Below are positions 33,117 through 44,795 of a stretch of DNA of 64,000 nucleotides, in pieces (position 1 is the stretch's first letter; each line of letters opens with the position of its first letter). The notes under the pieces were generated by a model, which saw only the letters and a program-made list of their open reading frames with translations, made no database searches and had not been told where the DNA came from. A program made the position numbers and the translations under genes. Origin of the DNA: Gymnothorax reevesii (lineage: Eukaryota > Chordata > Actinopteri > Anguilliformes > Muraenidae); NCBI GenBank assembly GCA_029721435.1, contig CM056573.1, positions 126,427,947 through 126,491,946 on the forward strand, in the 5' to 3' direction.

Positions 33117-35946
33117 AGAGAGGGGGCTGCAACATTTTGTGTACTGTAATGTCCTGTAACATGGACCACTGTAATTACTGTCCTGCTCTACTAGGGAGCT
33201 GGTCCGGACTACTGGCCTTTTGAGCACGGACCACTGCAGTAACTGTCCTGCTACACTAGGGGACTGGTTCGGACCACTGGTCTTTGGAGCATGGACCACT
33301 GCAGTAACTGTCCTGCTCCACTAGGGGACTGGTCGAGACCACTGGTCATTGGAGCACGGACCACTGCAGTAACTGTCCTGCTCCACTAGGGGACTGGTCC
33401 GGACCACTGGTCCTGGGTGTCTCCAGACAGTGAAATTTTGCCTTCAGTGGCAAAGGTAGGTAGGTAGGTAGTGCAGAGGTAGGTCTTGGAACCACTGACT
33501 GTACAGTCCATGCCAGGAATAAATGGCTGCTTTACCCTCAGCATTACTGTTGGCCAAATCATTTATTTAGCCGCTATTTGGATAATTAAATCGTTAGGAC
33601 TGTAGGTCTAATAGTTCAAAATATCTGAAGCCAGTAAAATAAGCCAGTAACAATCAATGTGGCCTGACAATATGCAGCTCACCGCTTTTTACTGCGCTGT
33701 CAGGTGTCCGATTGGAACAGCTGTCTGATTAGAAAACATAAATGAAGGACACCACACTTGTCACTGAAATTACCTTCATTCGCAGAAGAATTCTGAAATG
33801 TCGCTCTCGATGTAGTCGCTCTCACTGTCCTTGAATGACAGTGTATAGACCTAATTATAATTAAATTATATTTAAGTAGTGAATGTAGCCCATTATATTG
33901 TCGCTGTTAGGTCGCACGGGGTGAGGTAATTCTGGCACCGGCCGATTAAGAGGAAATTTCAACTGTACAATTATTAGACTTGAATATATTTTTGTATTAG
34001 CTTTGTATTACATTTCTGATAGGCCTAGTCATGGCCTCCTGTCATAAAACATTTTTCTTTGGGGTAAAAAGAAGCCCCTATACTGAGGTAATCTAAGCTG
34101 GAAAACATGTGATTAGAATATATTACCATTACTGATAACTTGCTGACTTTTTTTATAAATAGCCTACATAAATATATCTATTCAGAACATTTGCCAAGAC
34201 AATTTGAGTTATTATTTTACATTCATCGAGTTTTACTAAAAGTCATTTGCGAAACTACGTTATATTGATGGATTCTAGTCGCCTAACTCTTTAGTCGACG
34301 AGTATATCAGTAGGCTAGATCGTGGTGCTTTTATTCAGTAAACAGACATGATTTTAGGTAGAAGGCAAGAAGAGTGAAGTATGGTCTGATTCCATCATTA
34401 AAATTTAGTTTAGATTACAACTAGCTTATTTTGGCCGATGCTATACTACGATCTGAGGTAAATCGGCTTTAACAATTAAAATAGGTTAGTCGCGGGGTGA
34501 TTTCAGCCTCTTTCCTGATGGACAGCGGCAATAGCCCTTTGCATAGGTTAACCTTTATCCCCCTCGACAGACTAAACACTTTATCCTTTTTTTCGGATGG
34601 ATTGAATGCTAAAACCATTAAGTCATTTTCTAGCGTTTTCTGTGAAGCCAATTTATCTGTCAGAAACGGTCACCGCATTTTCAAATGAATTACGCGGAGC
34701 TGTAATCAAAACCCCATTTTGTGTATTACATCATAGGCTGTACCATACCCCTCTTCCTGAGTAGCCTATAGCTATAGCCTTCAATTTTAAATGTTGCTTT
34801 TATAGTGTAGAAAGAAAGCACAATACTCGACCGAGATTAACAGCCAAAAGCAATGTGTGAACTGGCTGCAATTTATTGACACAACTTTCCAAACCTACCA
34901 ATCATTTTCATCGTTCTCTAGCTAGGCTAGATAAAAGTAATTTGTTCAGAGCAATAATATTCTCAAGAGTAAACTGAGGCAATATTGGTTATTTTTTTAC
35001 TCTAGCCTATGTTCATCGGGTTTTGTTGGGCATCACTTGCTAGTTAATTAACTTAGGTGTTCATAGTGACTGTTGTCACAGCCAAGTTTATGTATAATAT
35101 AATACAGACGAACAACCTCTTGTTTTTTATTTATTTTTTTATTCATTATTTTCCCCCCCGGGAAGCGGCCGCCGCATTTTCAACTGAATTAACGGACACA
35201 GAGTTGTAATAAATGCTCAATTTTAATGTAAAATCATTGGGGTATATTTCACCCTTCTCCCACAGTAAAATGGTTTCTATGCTGCTCATTAGAAGTGCCA
35301 CAATCTACTGAAATAAACACCGACTGAAAAGAGTTAGAATTCATTAACGTAACCTACTTATGAGAATGCCTTCTTAAAGCCAGATGAAGATGAAATAAAA
35401 GTTAAATTGTGCAAGCTTATGGACTAAAATCATAATGCTCCGAATAGATTTATTTTATGTAGTCTATTTATAAAAATAGTCAACAAGTTATGACCAGTAG
35501 GCCTAACGTTAATGAATTCTAATCACGTTTTCCACCTTAGCTTAGCTCAGAATAGGCGCTTCTTTTTGCAGCAAAGAAACATGTTTAATTGCAGGAGGCT
35601 GTGACTATACTCTGTCAGAAGAGTAAAATGTATCAAAGTCTAATGATTGTATAGCCTTGTTAAAATTGACTTTTAATTATAAAACTAATTATAAAATGGA
35701 CTGCTCAGTCAGTGGTTCTGAGACCTTTCCACGGTGCAAGGCGAGCAAAGACGGCAAATTTCACTGTCCCAAGACACTCCGTACCAGTGGTCCGGACCAG
35801 GCCCCTAGTGGAGCAGGACAGTTACTGCTGTGGTCCGTGCTCCAAAGACCAGTGGTCCGGACCAGTCCCCTGGTGGAGCAGGTCAGTAATTACAGTGGTC
35901 CGTGTTACAGGACAGTACAGTACACAAAATGTTATAGCCCCTGCAG
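33117..35946. mobile_element. 2.8-kb element with long inverted ends built from a 65-bp minisatellite
   Basis: The left arm (33117-33516) and right arm (35697-35946) are inverted copies. Both start with a GGGGCTRYAAC/CATTTTGTGTACTG end, then CCTGTAACAYGGACCACTG, then tandem 65-bp units containing GGACCACTGCAGTAACTG, TCCTGCTCCACTAGGGG and CTGGTCCGGACCACTGGTC, then an ACAGTGAAATTTTGCC/TTGGAACCACTGACTG inner section. The left arm holds about four units, the right arm about two. TCAAATC lies just outside both ends (33110-33116 and 35947-35953), a candidate target duplication extendable to 9-10 bases with mismatches. The 2.2-kb AT-rich middle has no recognised transposase; the longest frames there are about 60 codons. 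Confidence 0.75.
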
Positions 35947-35953
35947 TCAAATC

Positions 35954-36529
35954 GACACCAATTCTGGTACCCAGTGACAGAGCTTGGATATGCACAAGGG
36001 GATCACGTAACCTTATTGATTTTGGTTACTTTCTTTGAGGTGCTCACCATCATTTGTTGCAAGATGTACCGTGTGATGAATGGACAAGGGAGTCGTGATC
36101 ATTGGCTCAAATTCATCAATTTTGTTGCCAAATGTCTCACCATCGTACAAGTGACCACAAACCCATCTATGTTTGAACTGAACCGAGTTGTTTTGGCCTG
36201 TTGCTGCTAAGCCTCAGTCATACCTTCATCTGGTTCTGTTCGCGGATTGTGCGCGCACCTCAACAGAGCGCGGAGGCATTTATACTTGGCGCATTCTCCA
36301 TTGCAGTATTCGCCGCAATGATAGGGGGCGGTAAAAAAAATACTATAGGAAGTATTAGAAGCTGGCAAAAACCAGTAGATGTAGAAACAAGCGGAAATAT
36401 TTTGAACTGGGCGACACTAGCGCGGCTTGTGAAAAGTTTCAAAATCCTGGAGGTACGCAACCTTGCGAAAAGCCAGCATGTGCAGCTGTCGCGAGGTGCG
36501 TGATTTCATCATCTTTCGGACGCGAACCT
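35954..36529. other. No gene recognised
   Basis: A 100-codon frame at 36201-36503 has no domain I recognise. CpG-rich sequence at 36245-36320 and 36410-36500 looks like a repeat but could not be assigned. Confidence 0.4.
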
Positions 36530-36612
36530 TTGATAACAATAAGCAACGGGTCAAAAATTGATGCTTGCGGCACACCCTTCGTAACAGGGTTGCGCATGAC
36601 ATTACCATGTTT

Positions 36613-36822
36613 GAATGGACTGCATTTATATAGCACTTTTCTAGTCACATGAGCACTTTACAATGATGCCTCAAGGCTCCAACCTGCACATCAGGAGCAG
36701 TGCCGGGCTCAGTGCTCAGTGAGGGATACTTCAGCGCATTTCTGGAGGAGCCGGGGCTTGAACCAGGAGCCATCTGATTCCTAGACCACACACTCTACCT
36801 CCTGAGCCATGCCGCCCCACAA
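36613..36822. repeat. Short dispersed fish repeat
   Basis: Starts GAATGGACTGCATTTATATAG and continues with GCACTTTTCTAG. It ends CCTCCTGAGCCATGCCGCCCC. I recognise both ends as parts of a very common fish repeat with a conserved GAACC-containing segment near its end. It interrupts the LINE RT reading between KAFDT and the GVPQ block, so it inserted after the LINE. Confidence 0.65.
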
Positions 36823-37261
36823 TAATAAGCAAGAACCACTAAGCTGCTTTGCAACCAAGGCTAGCACTCAACAATGTTTTAGTAATGGGAGCCAGTGTCG
36901 AAAGCCTTTGTTAGGTCTATAAACAAACATGCACAAGTGAGTTTGTTATCAATAACCGCCTTCATATCATCCAAAACCTTCAGAGTGGCAGTTCAGTTGC
37001 TATGCCTTGATAAGAAACTGGATTGCAAACCATTTGGAATATTATGTGCATCCAAATATGTTTTCAGTTGAGTGGTAACTGACTCCAAAATTTTTTGAAA
37101 AGTCAGAGAGATTGGAAATGGGCCTGTAGTCATTCATATCAGATCAGTCACCAGCTTCAAACAGACGGGAAGCATCAATTTGTTCTCATGTACGAGGAAC
37201 CTGATTAAGTCCAATTGACATATTAAAACTAGGCTTATGCCGTCGGAGGCAACGGCTTGGG

Positions 37262-37921
37262 GTATACCCCCGAACGCCCCCAATCCTCCAATTCCCCAAC
37301 CCTTGAATAGACCTTGAATAGACTTTCATTTGAATTTAATTTTCAGGTCAATCGGACAAATGGTTCTGAAGATATAGCCAAAATGGTAATTTTCCATCAC
37401 AAAGGGCCATCTGGTGGAAACATATTGAACCACACAGGTATGATGTCATCATGTGACATGTTGTGAGGTCATGACCTCGCAGTTGCACATAGTTTCATGT
37501 CAATTGGACAAATGGTTCCAAAGATATGGCAAAAATGGTGAATTTTTTGTGACAAAGCTCCAGCTTGTGTCAAAATATTGAACCAAACAGGTATAAGGTC
37601 ATCGTGAGACACATCCTCAGGTCATGACCTTTCATTTGCACTTGATTTGGGGTCAACTGAGCAAATATTTCCATAGATATGATACAAACAGTGATTTTTC
37701 AGTTTTTGGCCCCTGGTGGCCAGTCTAGAAATTGTAAATTGTCCAAAATCGAATCAGTTCTTCCTCTGTATGTTACGTACTTACATGCAAAACATGAAAT
37801 TTCAAATTGAAATATTACTGTAGTTATCGCGTTAACACGTAGGGCGGCGCGGCGCCAGCAGCGGCGGTCGGACCAAAAACATCATATCCCGGGAACGCCA
37901 TTCAGCGTTCGGGGATATAAA
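37262..37921. mobile_element. 0.66-kb TIR element with about 150-bp internal tandem units
   Basis: The ends are inverted: TATACCCCCGAACGC at 37262 and GCGTTCGGGGATATA ending at 37921. Between them, units spaced about 152 bases apart open with GTCAATYGGACAAATGGTTC (near 37348 and 37499; a third, diverged, near 37651). They continue with AAGATATRGC, AAAATGGTRAATTTT and CAGGTATRAKGTCATC. A GC-rich palindromic segment (GGCGGCGCGGCGCC) lies at about 37842-37856. No coding capacity. Confidence 0.7.
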
Positions 37922-38880
37922 TATGGGTGATGGGCTAGGCTCTGAAGAATGCAGCAGCTTTTAACAAGGGGGGTCTGCAGAATCAGGCCCCAGAGTCTTT
38001 TAAGGGTCATTTTTTTAATGCATGAAAAAATTGGAGACCTGGAAGACCTCAGTCTAATGAGACAACAGAAGATCAGGACACCCGTGATAGTATAAGACAC
38101 TTTGAAAATTCTGCTTGGATTGCGGGAGACTGCTGATTGAAAATGTGACCTGGTTTCTCAAAGTGAGTGTCATAGGCATTTAACAAATCTGTGATAAAGA
38201 CATTTCAAACTTTCAGATTCTTAGGAAAATAAGATGCTCATTTAGCTATAATGCTTTGTTTATTTTCCAAAATGAGGAATAATGATTTAAACTGTTGTTT
38301 GTTATACCAAGGTAATGATATGATTTAGATTTTAGATAGGATGAAGGGCACTGATTTGTTATGGTAAGGTAGTTATGTTCTAGATGTCCTAATAGATAAA
38401 GTGCACTGATTTCTCAAAGCTCTGAAGCGCTCCCAGTCTTCATAACTTTCGGTCTTCCTTGCAAGGGACCGCTTTTAACTTATAAAATTTTTGAGCTGGG
38501 CAGGCTCGTTGGAGGACCAAGGATTGCCTCCATTCATAATTCTGAACTTTTTAAATAGAGCATGTTTATTTGCAACCCATAAAGACTTGCTGAAAAAAGG
38601 TAACCATCAACAATATGAATCAGAGCTATTAGATCCAATTTTAGTGCTGCCAGATCATGTCAACGAATGAAACATTTCAATTGCAATATTAGTCACATAG
38701 TCCTTTTTTTATCATTCATGGTCACCACTACAAAAAAATGCACTCTTTGTAATTGTAGAAGGTGGAGAGAAACATTTGATACTATCATCCCAAAAATGAC
38801 TCCATACAGTTAAACCTGACTTGGCTCAATACTGAAAAACCCTGACAAGGCAAATATAAGGATGTATTGAAGGACCAAAT

Positions 38881-39583
38881 AATCTGCTAAACGATCATGA
38901 CTATGACACAAGAAACAATAAACACAAACTGTCATTCAATTAAAAAAAATAAAAGAAAGTAATTATTGGTTGAGTGAATTCAGTTACCATAATGTTCAAC
39001 AGCTTTTTGAGTAAACCGTCGCAAGAGCATGATGTATTTGCATAATTTTTACAGTTCTGGTAAGTTTTGCACGCTGTATATATAGTTAAATTTATAGCTA
39101 TAGTTAAATAAATAGGGCAATCAAAAAAAGTACAAAGCAAAACTATTTTAGCCCTGAAAAAGTAAATAATGCTTGTAATGTTTTTTCCTTCTACTTTTTG
39201 CAGATCAAGTTAACACACAAAATCAAGGGAGGAGGAATAAGGCATGCAGTCTACTGGCGTATGCAAGATGCACACGCAAGAGAAGCATAAAAGTATAGTT
39301 CATTCAGCACTAAGGAGGAAATGTAATTCAATCAAACAGGCAAAACCAGGTTTTACTTTTAAGGCTCATTCCCTGGTCTTGTAGTGGGGAAGATGTTCAC
39401 TAGGTCTATAGCAAAATCTAGCCCCTGCAAGCCCTCTACAAGTGCAGACCCTGCTGAACATGACTGACTGGGAATCTAAGCCAACAAGAGATGCTCTAAG
39501 CTGAGGTTTTGACTTTTGCAGCTGATGACCTGCTCTCTAGCTGGTCAAAACTGGTTGCTAACTGGGCAGAACTTGTTAAAGTT
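38881..39583. other. No gene recognised
   Basis: AT-rich sequence with no recognised element ends. Confidence 0.45.
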
Positions 39584-40100
39584 TGTTATGACAGACAGGG
39601 GACTCAGACAGGGGCACAGACACAGAATCAGTTTCACAAGCTTTAATGAAGAATCAGGCGAAGTCGTACAGTTCAGTATATATCCAATCAGTGGGAATGT
39701 AGCACAAAGACGAATATCACAATCTTGGTTGATAAACAGGTGCATTGTCAAAAGCCGAAGGATAGGAATTTACTGCCAGGAAGTCAACTTATTATGAACC
39801 AGGAACAATCCATAGTCAATACCAGAAATACTAACAAACACAAAGGGCTAGGAAAACTTGTAAAACCCATGGACAAAAGGAAGTACCTGGAAATCTCACT
39901 AGAAACAGAGGACTCATAAGTAACTATGAAAACAAAGACTCCTGAAGTGAAAGAGGAAACAAGGAACTCAAAAAGCAAATAGATCAGGGAAAAAACTCAA
40001 AGCAGGTGCTGGGAGGACAAGACAGCATGACTGTGGGTGTGGTTTAACATAGGGAAATGAACTGAACTAATTAACAAATAGAATGGGGAGGGCTGGTGAG
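39584..40100 (-). repeat. gypsy 3' LTR
   Basis: The outer end TGTTATGACAGACAGGGG on the plus strand corresponds to the ...CTGTCATAACA end of the LTR in element orientation. The inner limit before the chromodomain (40250 onward) is uncertain. No intact polypurine tract was identified. Confidence 0.65.
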
Positions 40101-40960
40101 GAGAGTATAAGAAAACAAAGACACTTGGAAACCAAACACAGGAAGTGAAATAATAATAGTAAGGGCAATGAATGACAGAAAAAACAGAATAAAATGAAAA
40201 ATAGAAGAAACATCACAGGTTACTGGCAGTATTCATAATACTGGGAATATTTCAAGTAAATTTCTAATCTATGAGGTGATCTGGATGTTAAGAGAAGGGA
40301 TCCAATAACGATCCTCTGGTCCGTAATCCTCCCAATCAACAAGATACTGGATTCCCTGGCCCCAGTGCCGCGCATGCAGTGGGTGCCAAACTGTAACATT
40401 TTCTGTTCTGTCAATGAGGCAGGGGGGAGAGGGTGCTATTGGTGCGGGGGACAGAGAGTTGTCGAAAATGGGTTAGATAGGGAAAGATAAAAGTGGGGTA
40501 AATGTGTCTTAGAGTCTGCGGTGATTGCAGCTAATGGCTAATAAAACAGGGGGACAACTTGGAAGACTCAGACTTAATGGGGAAATCTTATGTGGAGAGC
40601 GAGACTATGTGGCCCTGGGCATACTGGTCACTCTCCTCATCCTTAAGCTCGCCTTCAGGAGAGCTGATTGTGCCTTCTTCCACGTGACCTGACACCAACG
40701 AATGAACTGGGCTGCAGGGGGGACTCCCATCTTATCCTCCTGGGCCAGGGACTGTGAGGATTAATGGCCCAGGCAGCAGTGGAAAGGTAAGAATCCCCTT
40801 GAAGCAAGGGGTAGAGCGTTAATTGAGTATTCCACCCAGAAAAGTTGCTTACTCCAGGAAGACGGATCCGGAGAAGTGATGCACGGGAGCACAGTCTCAA
40901 CCTGTTGATTAGTCTTCTCCATCTGGCTGTTGGATTGTCGATGGTAGCAAGAAGAGAGGC

Positions 40961-41316
40961 CACAGTAAAAAATGGAGTGTCAATATTCCAGTGTAAACCC
41001 ATTTTCCTCTGGATAGAGTACTTATAGCACTATGCAGAGTGAAATCGTCTAAATGGAAGTGTCAAAAGTGAGAGTTAATTCCCACTTCCACACAAGGACG
41101 AAATCTACTCTGCAGGGTGATGATTCCCTATAGTGTCAAATATTTTTACACACCTCATTGTTAATTTTGAACAAAATAGAGTAAAATTAACTATAAAAAT
41201 CTTACACTGGCTGTAGAGTAAAATTTACACTGATTTTGAGTGGGACCAAATGTTATCTGACAGAGAGTTAAATTCAACTCTTAAAGAGTAAAATTGACAC
41301 TATGATTTTTACTGTG
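40961..41316. mobile_element. 356-bp MITE inside gypsy integrase
   Basis: The ends CACAGTAAAAAATGGAGTGTC (40961) and, inverted, CACAGTAAAAATCATAGTGTC (41316) match over about 20 bases. The inside is rich in AGAGTAAAATT/AATTTTACACT words. Gypsy integrase similarity stops at its left edge and gypsy-like sequence resumes on its right. No clear target duplication. Confidence 0.75.
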
Positions 41317-42056
41317 CAGTCACTTGCAGAGAACTTACTAGAATAATGAGATGAACTGGAGACCTCAGTCAGACACAATGTCAGTGGGGAGATCATGCAG
41401 CTAAAACATAAGGTAGATCATGAGATCAGCTGTCTCCTTGGCTGAGGGAAGCTTGTGTGGGAAAATTAGCTGAACTTACTTGAAGGAGGGGTCAATCACA
41501 GTGAGGATTGTAGTGTTACCATTTTTTAAAGTCCAAGATGATGCAGGATCTGGCACGGTGTGGAAAAGGTAAGGGCAGTAACAATCTGGTGAGAAGAGTG
41601 TCATTACTGTTGCAGGTTGCACAGACAGGACAAGCCTTGATGAACTCCTAGGTGTCTTCCTTTAAGGTTAGCCACCAGAGGCATTATCCAGACAAGTCAG
41701 GGAGTGACCTCACTGAAGGACTTGCGAGTGGGCTGGTTGTGGCACAAAAAGACAGTACAGCAGAGAGGCACTGATCGCAGGACTTGCCAGTTGCATAGAG
41801 CAGGCAACCATCTCAATCTCCCATAGTGCTGCTACGGCCCAACAGTGGGACAGAAGGATAATCTTTTGGTTCTCCTCCCCCTTGGTGTGGTCATGGATCT
41901 GGGACAAAGAATCAGGCTTGGTGTTTTTGACACCAAGTCGATGGAACAAGTAAAAAGGAACCGGGGGAAAAACATAGTCTATCTTGCTTGGCAGGCTTGA
42001 GGCACTTGGCTCTCATGAAGTACTTTATGTTGCAGTCAGCCCATTTGCGCAGCTAA

Positions 42057-43195
42057 GAATGATATGATTGCATGGGGAAAAAAAAACTTTCAGACCAAAG
42101 CTTGGAGTGCAGAACTTTTATTTCAAGGATGGAAATGTGATTCTGAAGTGGAAAAAGGCAGGTTCTCTGAATGGAACAGACTGGAGGGCTGACAGCATTG
42201 ATTATTCGGAAGAGCAATTCACTGATGGAGAGAGAAGTGTGAGTAAAACTGTCTTGGCATGGTGTAGCCCTATTTTACTTCTAGCCAGCCAGCTAACTAG
42301 CCAGCTATTTCGTATTTTCGGTTTACCACCATGATCACAGAGCTAGTTTGCCACATTGGGTAACGAGAGTAGTCGATACTGCAATGTGCTGGCATTTTGC
42401 TTCCTGTGGCAAACTGATCTAGAATTTATTGCATTCAATGAAATGAAATGCTTTGGACTTTCGTCCATTTAAAATACAAACACCTATTACTGTGTTCTGA
42501 GTTATTTTTGCTTCTCATAGGCTGTGAAAAGTGTTATTACAAGCTTGCATTTCGCTTGGGTGATCGGAATTGTAAACAGCAAATTTTCCGTCTGAGTGAA
42601 CATTCTGACTGTAAAATTAGCAGTTCCTTTAATGAGTACATGTGGTTGCTAATGTGGCTTTGTAGAAAAATTAGTGCAACTCTGAACTTTATCATGGAAA
42701 TATGGAATGTTTTCGGTTTGGAGAGGTTACTGGAGACCATTGATGTCCAGTTGCACCAATTTTGATAAACTCACGCTAAATTCAGCCAGAGGATCATTAA
42801 TTCATATAAAGTCAAAAGTTGATATGTGTTAAAAATATGATTATTTTATGATTTGACTGTGATTTGAGGGCTGTGAGTGTTTGGGAAGCCACCTGAAGAG
42901 CTGTCTTACTTGGCTTCCTCTTTCGAAGCCAAATAAGAGTTAATGCTCAGATGAATACTTGTGGTCTACTCAGATACTTGTGATCTACAAGTTTATGATC
43001 CCAGAAATATGTTGCAGCCCCTTTTCTCCACCAAAATCATGAAAATAAACTGAAATACAATGGAATATTAAATGATACAAGTGTCTTGTCTCAGTTGAGC
43101 CATATTACCCCTCTCTATGAAGCTTGAATCTTGAATTATAAAGCATTAAATTAGATAATGCACAAATGGCCATATTTGGCTTCTGCACAAAGGAG
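42057..43195 (+). mobile_element. piggyBac-like element, family B, copy 3, inside gypsy
   Basis: The right end CTTCTGCACAAAGGAG is followed by TTAA (43196-43199), and the left flank has CTAA (42053-42056), a one-base-changed duplicate. It contains the fullest 3' half of the family and a possible N-terminal coding remnant near 42100-42245 with an acidic tail (SIDYSEEQFTDGE). Acidic N-termini are usual in piggyBac transposases, but no catalytic domain is present. It separates the gypsy RNase H remnant from the RT. Confidence 0.75.
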
Positions 43196-44795
43196 TTAAG
43201 CAAGGAGAGTAGGAGGCAGATGGGTGAAACTTCTGATCTGTGGAAGAAACTTGAGATAGTATTGCCCCAACCTCAGAATCCTATGTGTCGACCTCCACAA
43301 TGAATCCAAGGTGAGGTTAGGATGTATTTTGAGCTCTCAGTAAGCACACTGGGGCTTGAGGATGGTGGAGGTGAGTGTTGTGAAAACTGCTGCCACAGAC
43401 CATTAGAATTTGGCAAAGTTGGGAAGTGTTGAAGATTGTTGCATGTTTAAGGTACTGGCCACTCAATGACTGCCTTAACTTTGTTTTTATCTATGGAAAT
43501 ACTGTGTTCAGAGATGATGAAGCCCAGGTAGTTGATTGATGGTTAGTTAAATTTACATTTCTCAGCCTTGACTAACAGTCTAAGAGACAATAGAGGACTC
43601 CATGGACATGGAGGATGTGCACGGATGTGTCACATGAGAAGATTAGCATATCATCTAGGTACAAATAGACGAATCAGCCCACCGCGTTGCTGAGGATATC
43701 ATTCACAAGATTCTAAAAGACCTTTAAGGAGCCCAAATGGTATTACCAGGTATTCATAGCAGCTGCCAGGGGTGTTAAATGCTGTGTTCCACTTGTCCCT
43801 CATTTGAAAGCACACCAGGTGATAAGCGTTTTGCAGATCCAGCTCAGCGAGCTCCCTCGTCAATTGAAAAGCCATAGACTTCAGTGGGAGTGAGTTTTTC
43901 CCCTTTTATCTTGTTGAGACCCTGGTAGTCAATGTGCAGATGGAGCTCTGCACCTTCCTTGCCGATAAACAAGAATTCGGTGCCTGCCGGAGTAGAGGAA
44001 GGTGTGATTATACTGGGACTCGTTGTACTTCTCCATGGCTTCGGACTTATAATGTGACAGGAAAAACAGGTGGTCAAGAGGGGGAAATGCTCTAGGTAGA
44101 GGGTCAATAGCGCAATTTGTAAGAATGATGAGGAGGTTAAGTAGTGGACTTGCTGAACATGCTTTTAAAGTCCCTGTACTCAGTGGGAACCTTGGAGTGG
44201 TCAAGAGAGCCACTTATGGATTGTGCTTGACGGGATATCCTTGGACCACAGGATCTTAAGGAGAAGGGATGACCAACAGGGAGTTCTCCTTATAATGATT
44301 CCCAGAAATTAGGAGTCAGACTGGAGTAGTGATGCGGGTGATGTTACTCAGCAGAGCTAGAGCCCAGAGATGTTGTTTGATTGGATGGGTCTTTTGAGAG
44401 ATTAACCAGGGAGTTGCAATTGATCGGCCAGCTGGATGTCAATAAATTTACGGTCAGCCCCAGAGTCAATGAGAGCGCTGAATCCATTGGCATGAGTTTG
44501 ACTGAAAGCAGAGAACGAGGGTCAGGAGTGTTACAGTGATGGATTCTGCTTGCCTATCTACAGGTGAATAATGGCTTTTACTGGGCAGGAGGCGATGAGG
44601 TGATGTGGTTCGCCACAGTAGAGGCAAAACTGACTTGATATTCAGCATTGGGGTTTAGCTGGTGACAGAGGTGTGCAGTTAATATGCATAGGTTCAGCTG
44701 GCTCAGAGGTTGCAGGGTTGTTGACTGGAGCAGTGAAATGAGGAGCAGGCCCTGAAGGTGCCTTCTTCTTCTGCCTTCTTAGGGTGCAGCTCAAC

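Larger units (their letters stand above)
36530..38880 (-). pseudogene. CR1/L2/Rex1-like LINE fragment broken by two later elements
   Basis: Reading the minus strand from 38880 downward: an endonuclease-RT linker at about 38390-38620 (NKHALFKKFRI, GGNPWSSNE, YEDWERFRALRNQCT), then RT blocks at 36840-37240 (NDYRPISNL, LDDMKAVIDNKLTC, CLFIDLTKAFDT) and VTKGVPQASIFDPLL at about 36530-36600. The order and spacing fit a CR1-clade ORF2. A TIR element (37262-37921) sits between linker and RT, and a short repeat (36613-36822) sits inside the RT. Stops and shifts are numerous. Confidence 0.7.
40230..44787 (-). pseudogene. gypsy gag-pol, decayed
   Basis: Recognisable blocks: a perfect CCHC knuckle (CLYCGEPHHLIASC) at about 44595-44640; protease ALIDSGADRKFID at about 44440-44480; RT start TPAGTEFLF then LHIDYQGLNKIKGEKL at 43900-44000; RT AFNTPGSCYEYLVIPFG at about 43730-43800; the active site YLDDML intact at 43650-43661; an RNase H-region remnant (PGSFLLV) at 41950-41975; integrase zinc-region remnants and a core match (HRQSNSQMEKTNQQVE) near 40900; chromodomain IQYLVDWEDYGPEDRYWIP at 40290-40340. 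Stops and frameshifts occur throughout. Encoded in the same direction as the flanking LTRs. Confidence 0.8.

Noticed and set aside
33006..33299. Frames with repeated GPNQS/VRTSPLVEQ segments here and at 35657-36038
   Set aside because: Translations of the 65-bp minisatellite arms in the two orientations.
36201..36503. 100-codon frame in CpG-rich sequence
   Set aside because: No recognisable domain and it directly abuts LINE-derived sequence; probably repeat-derived.
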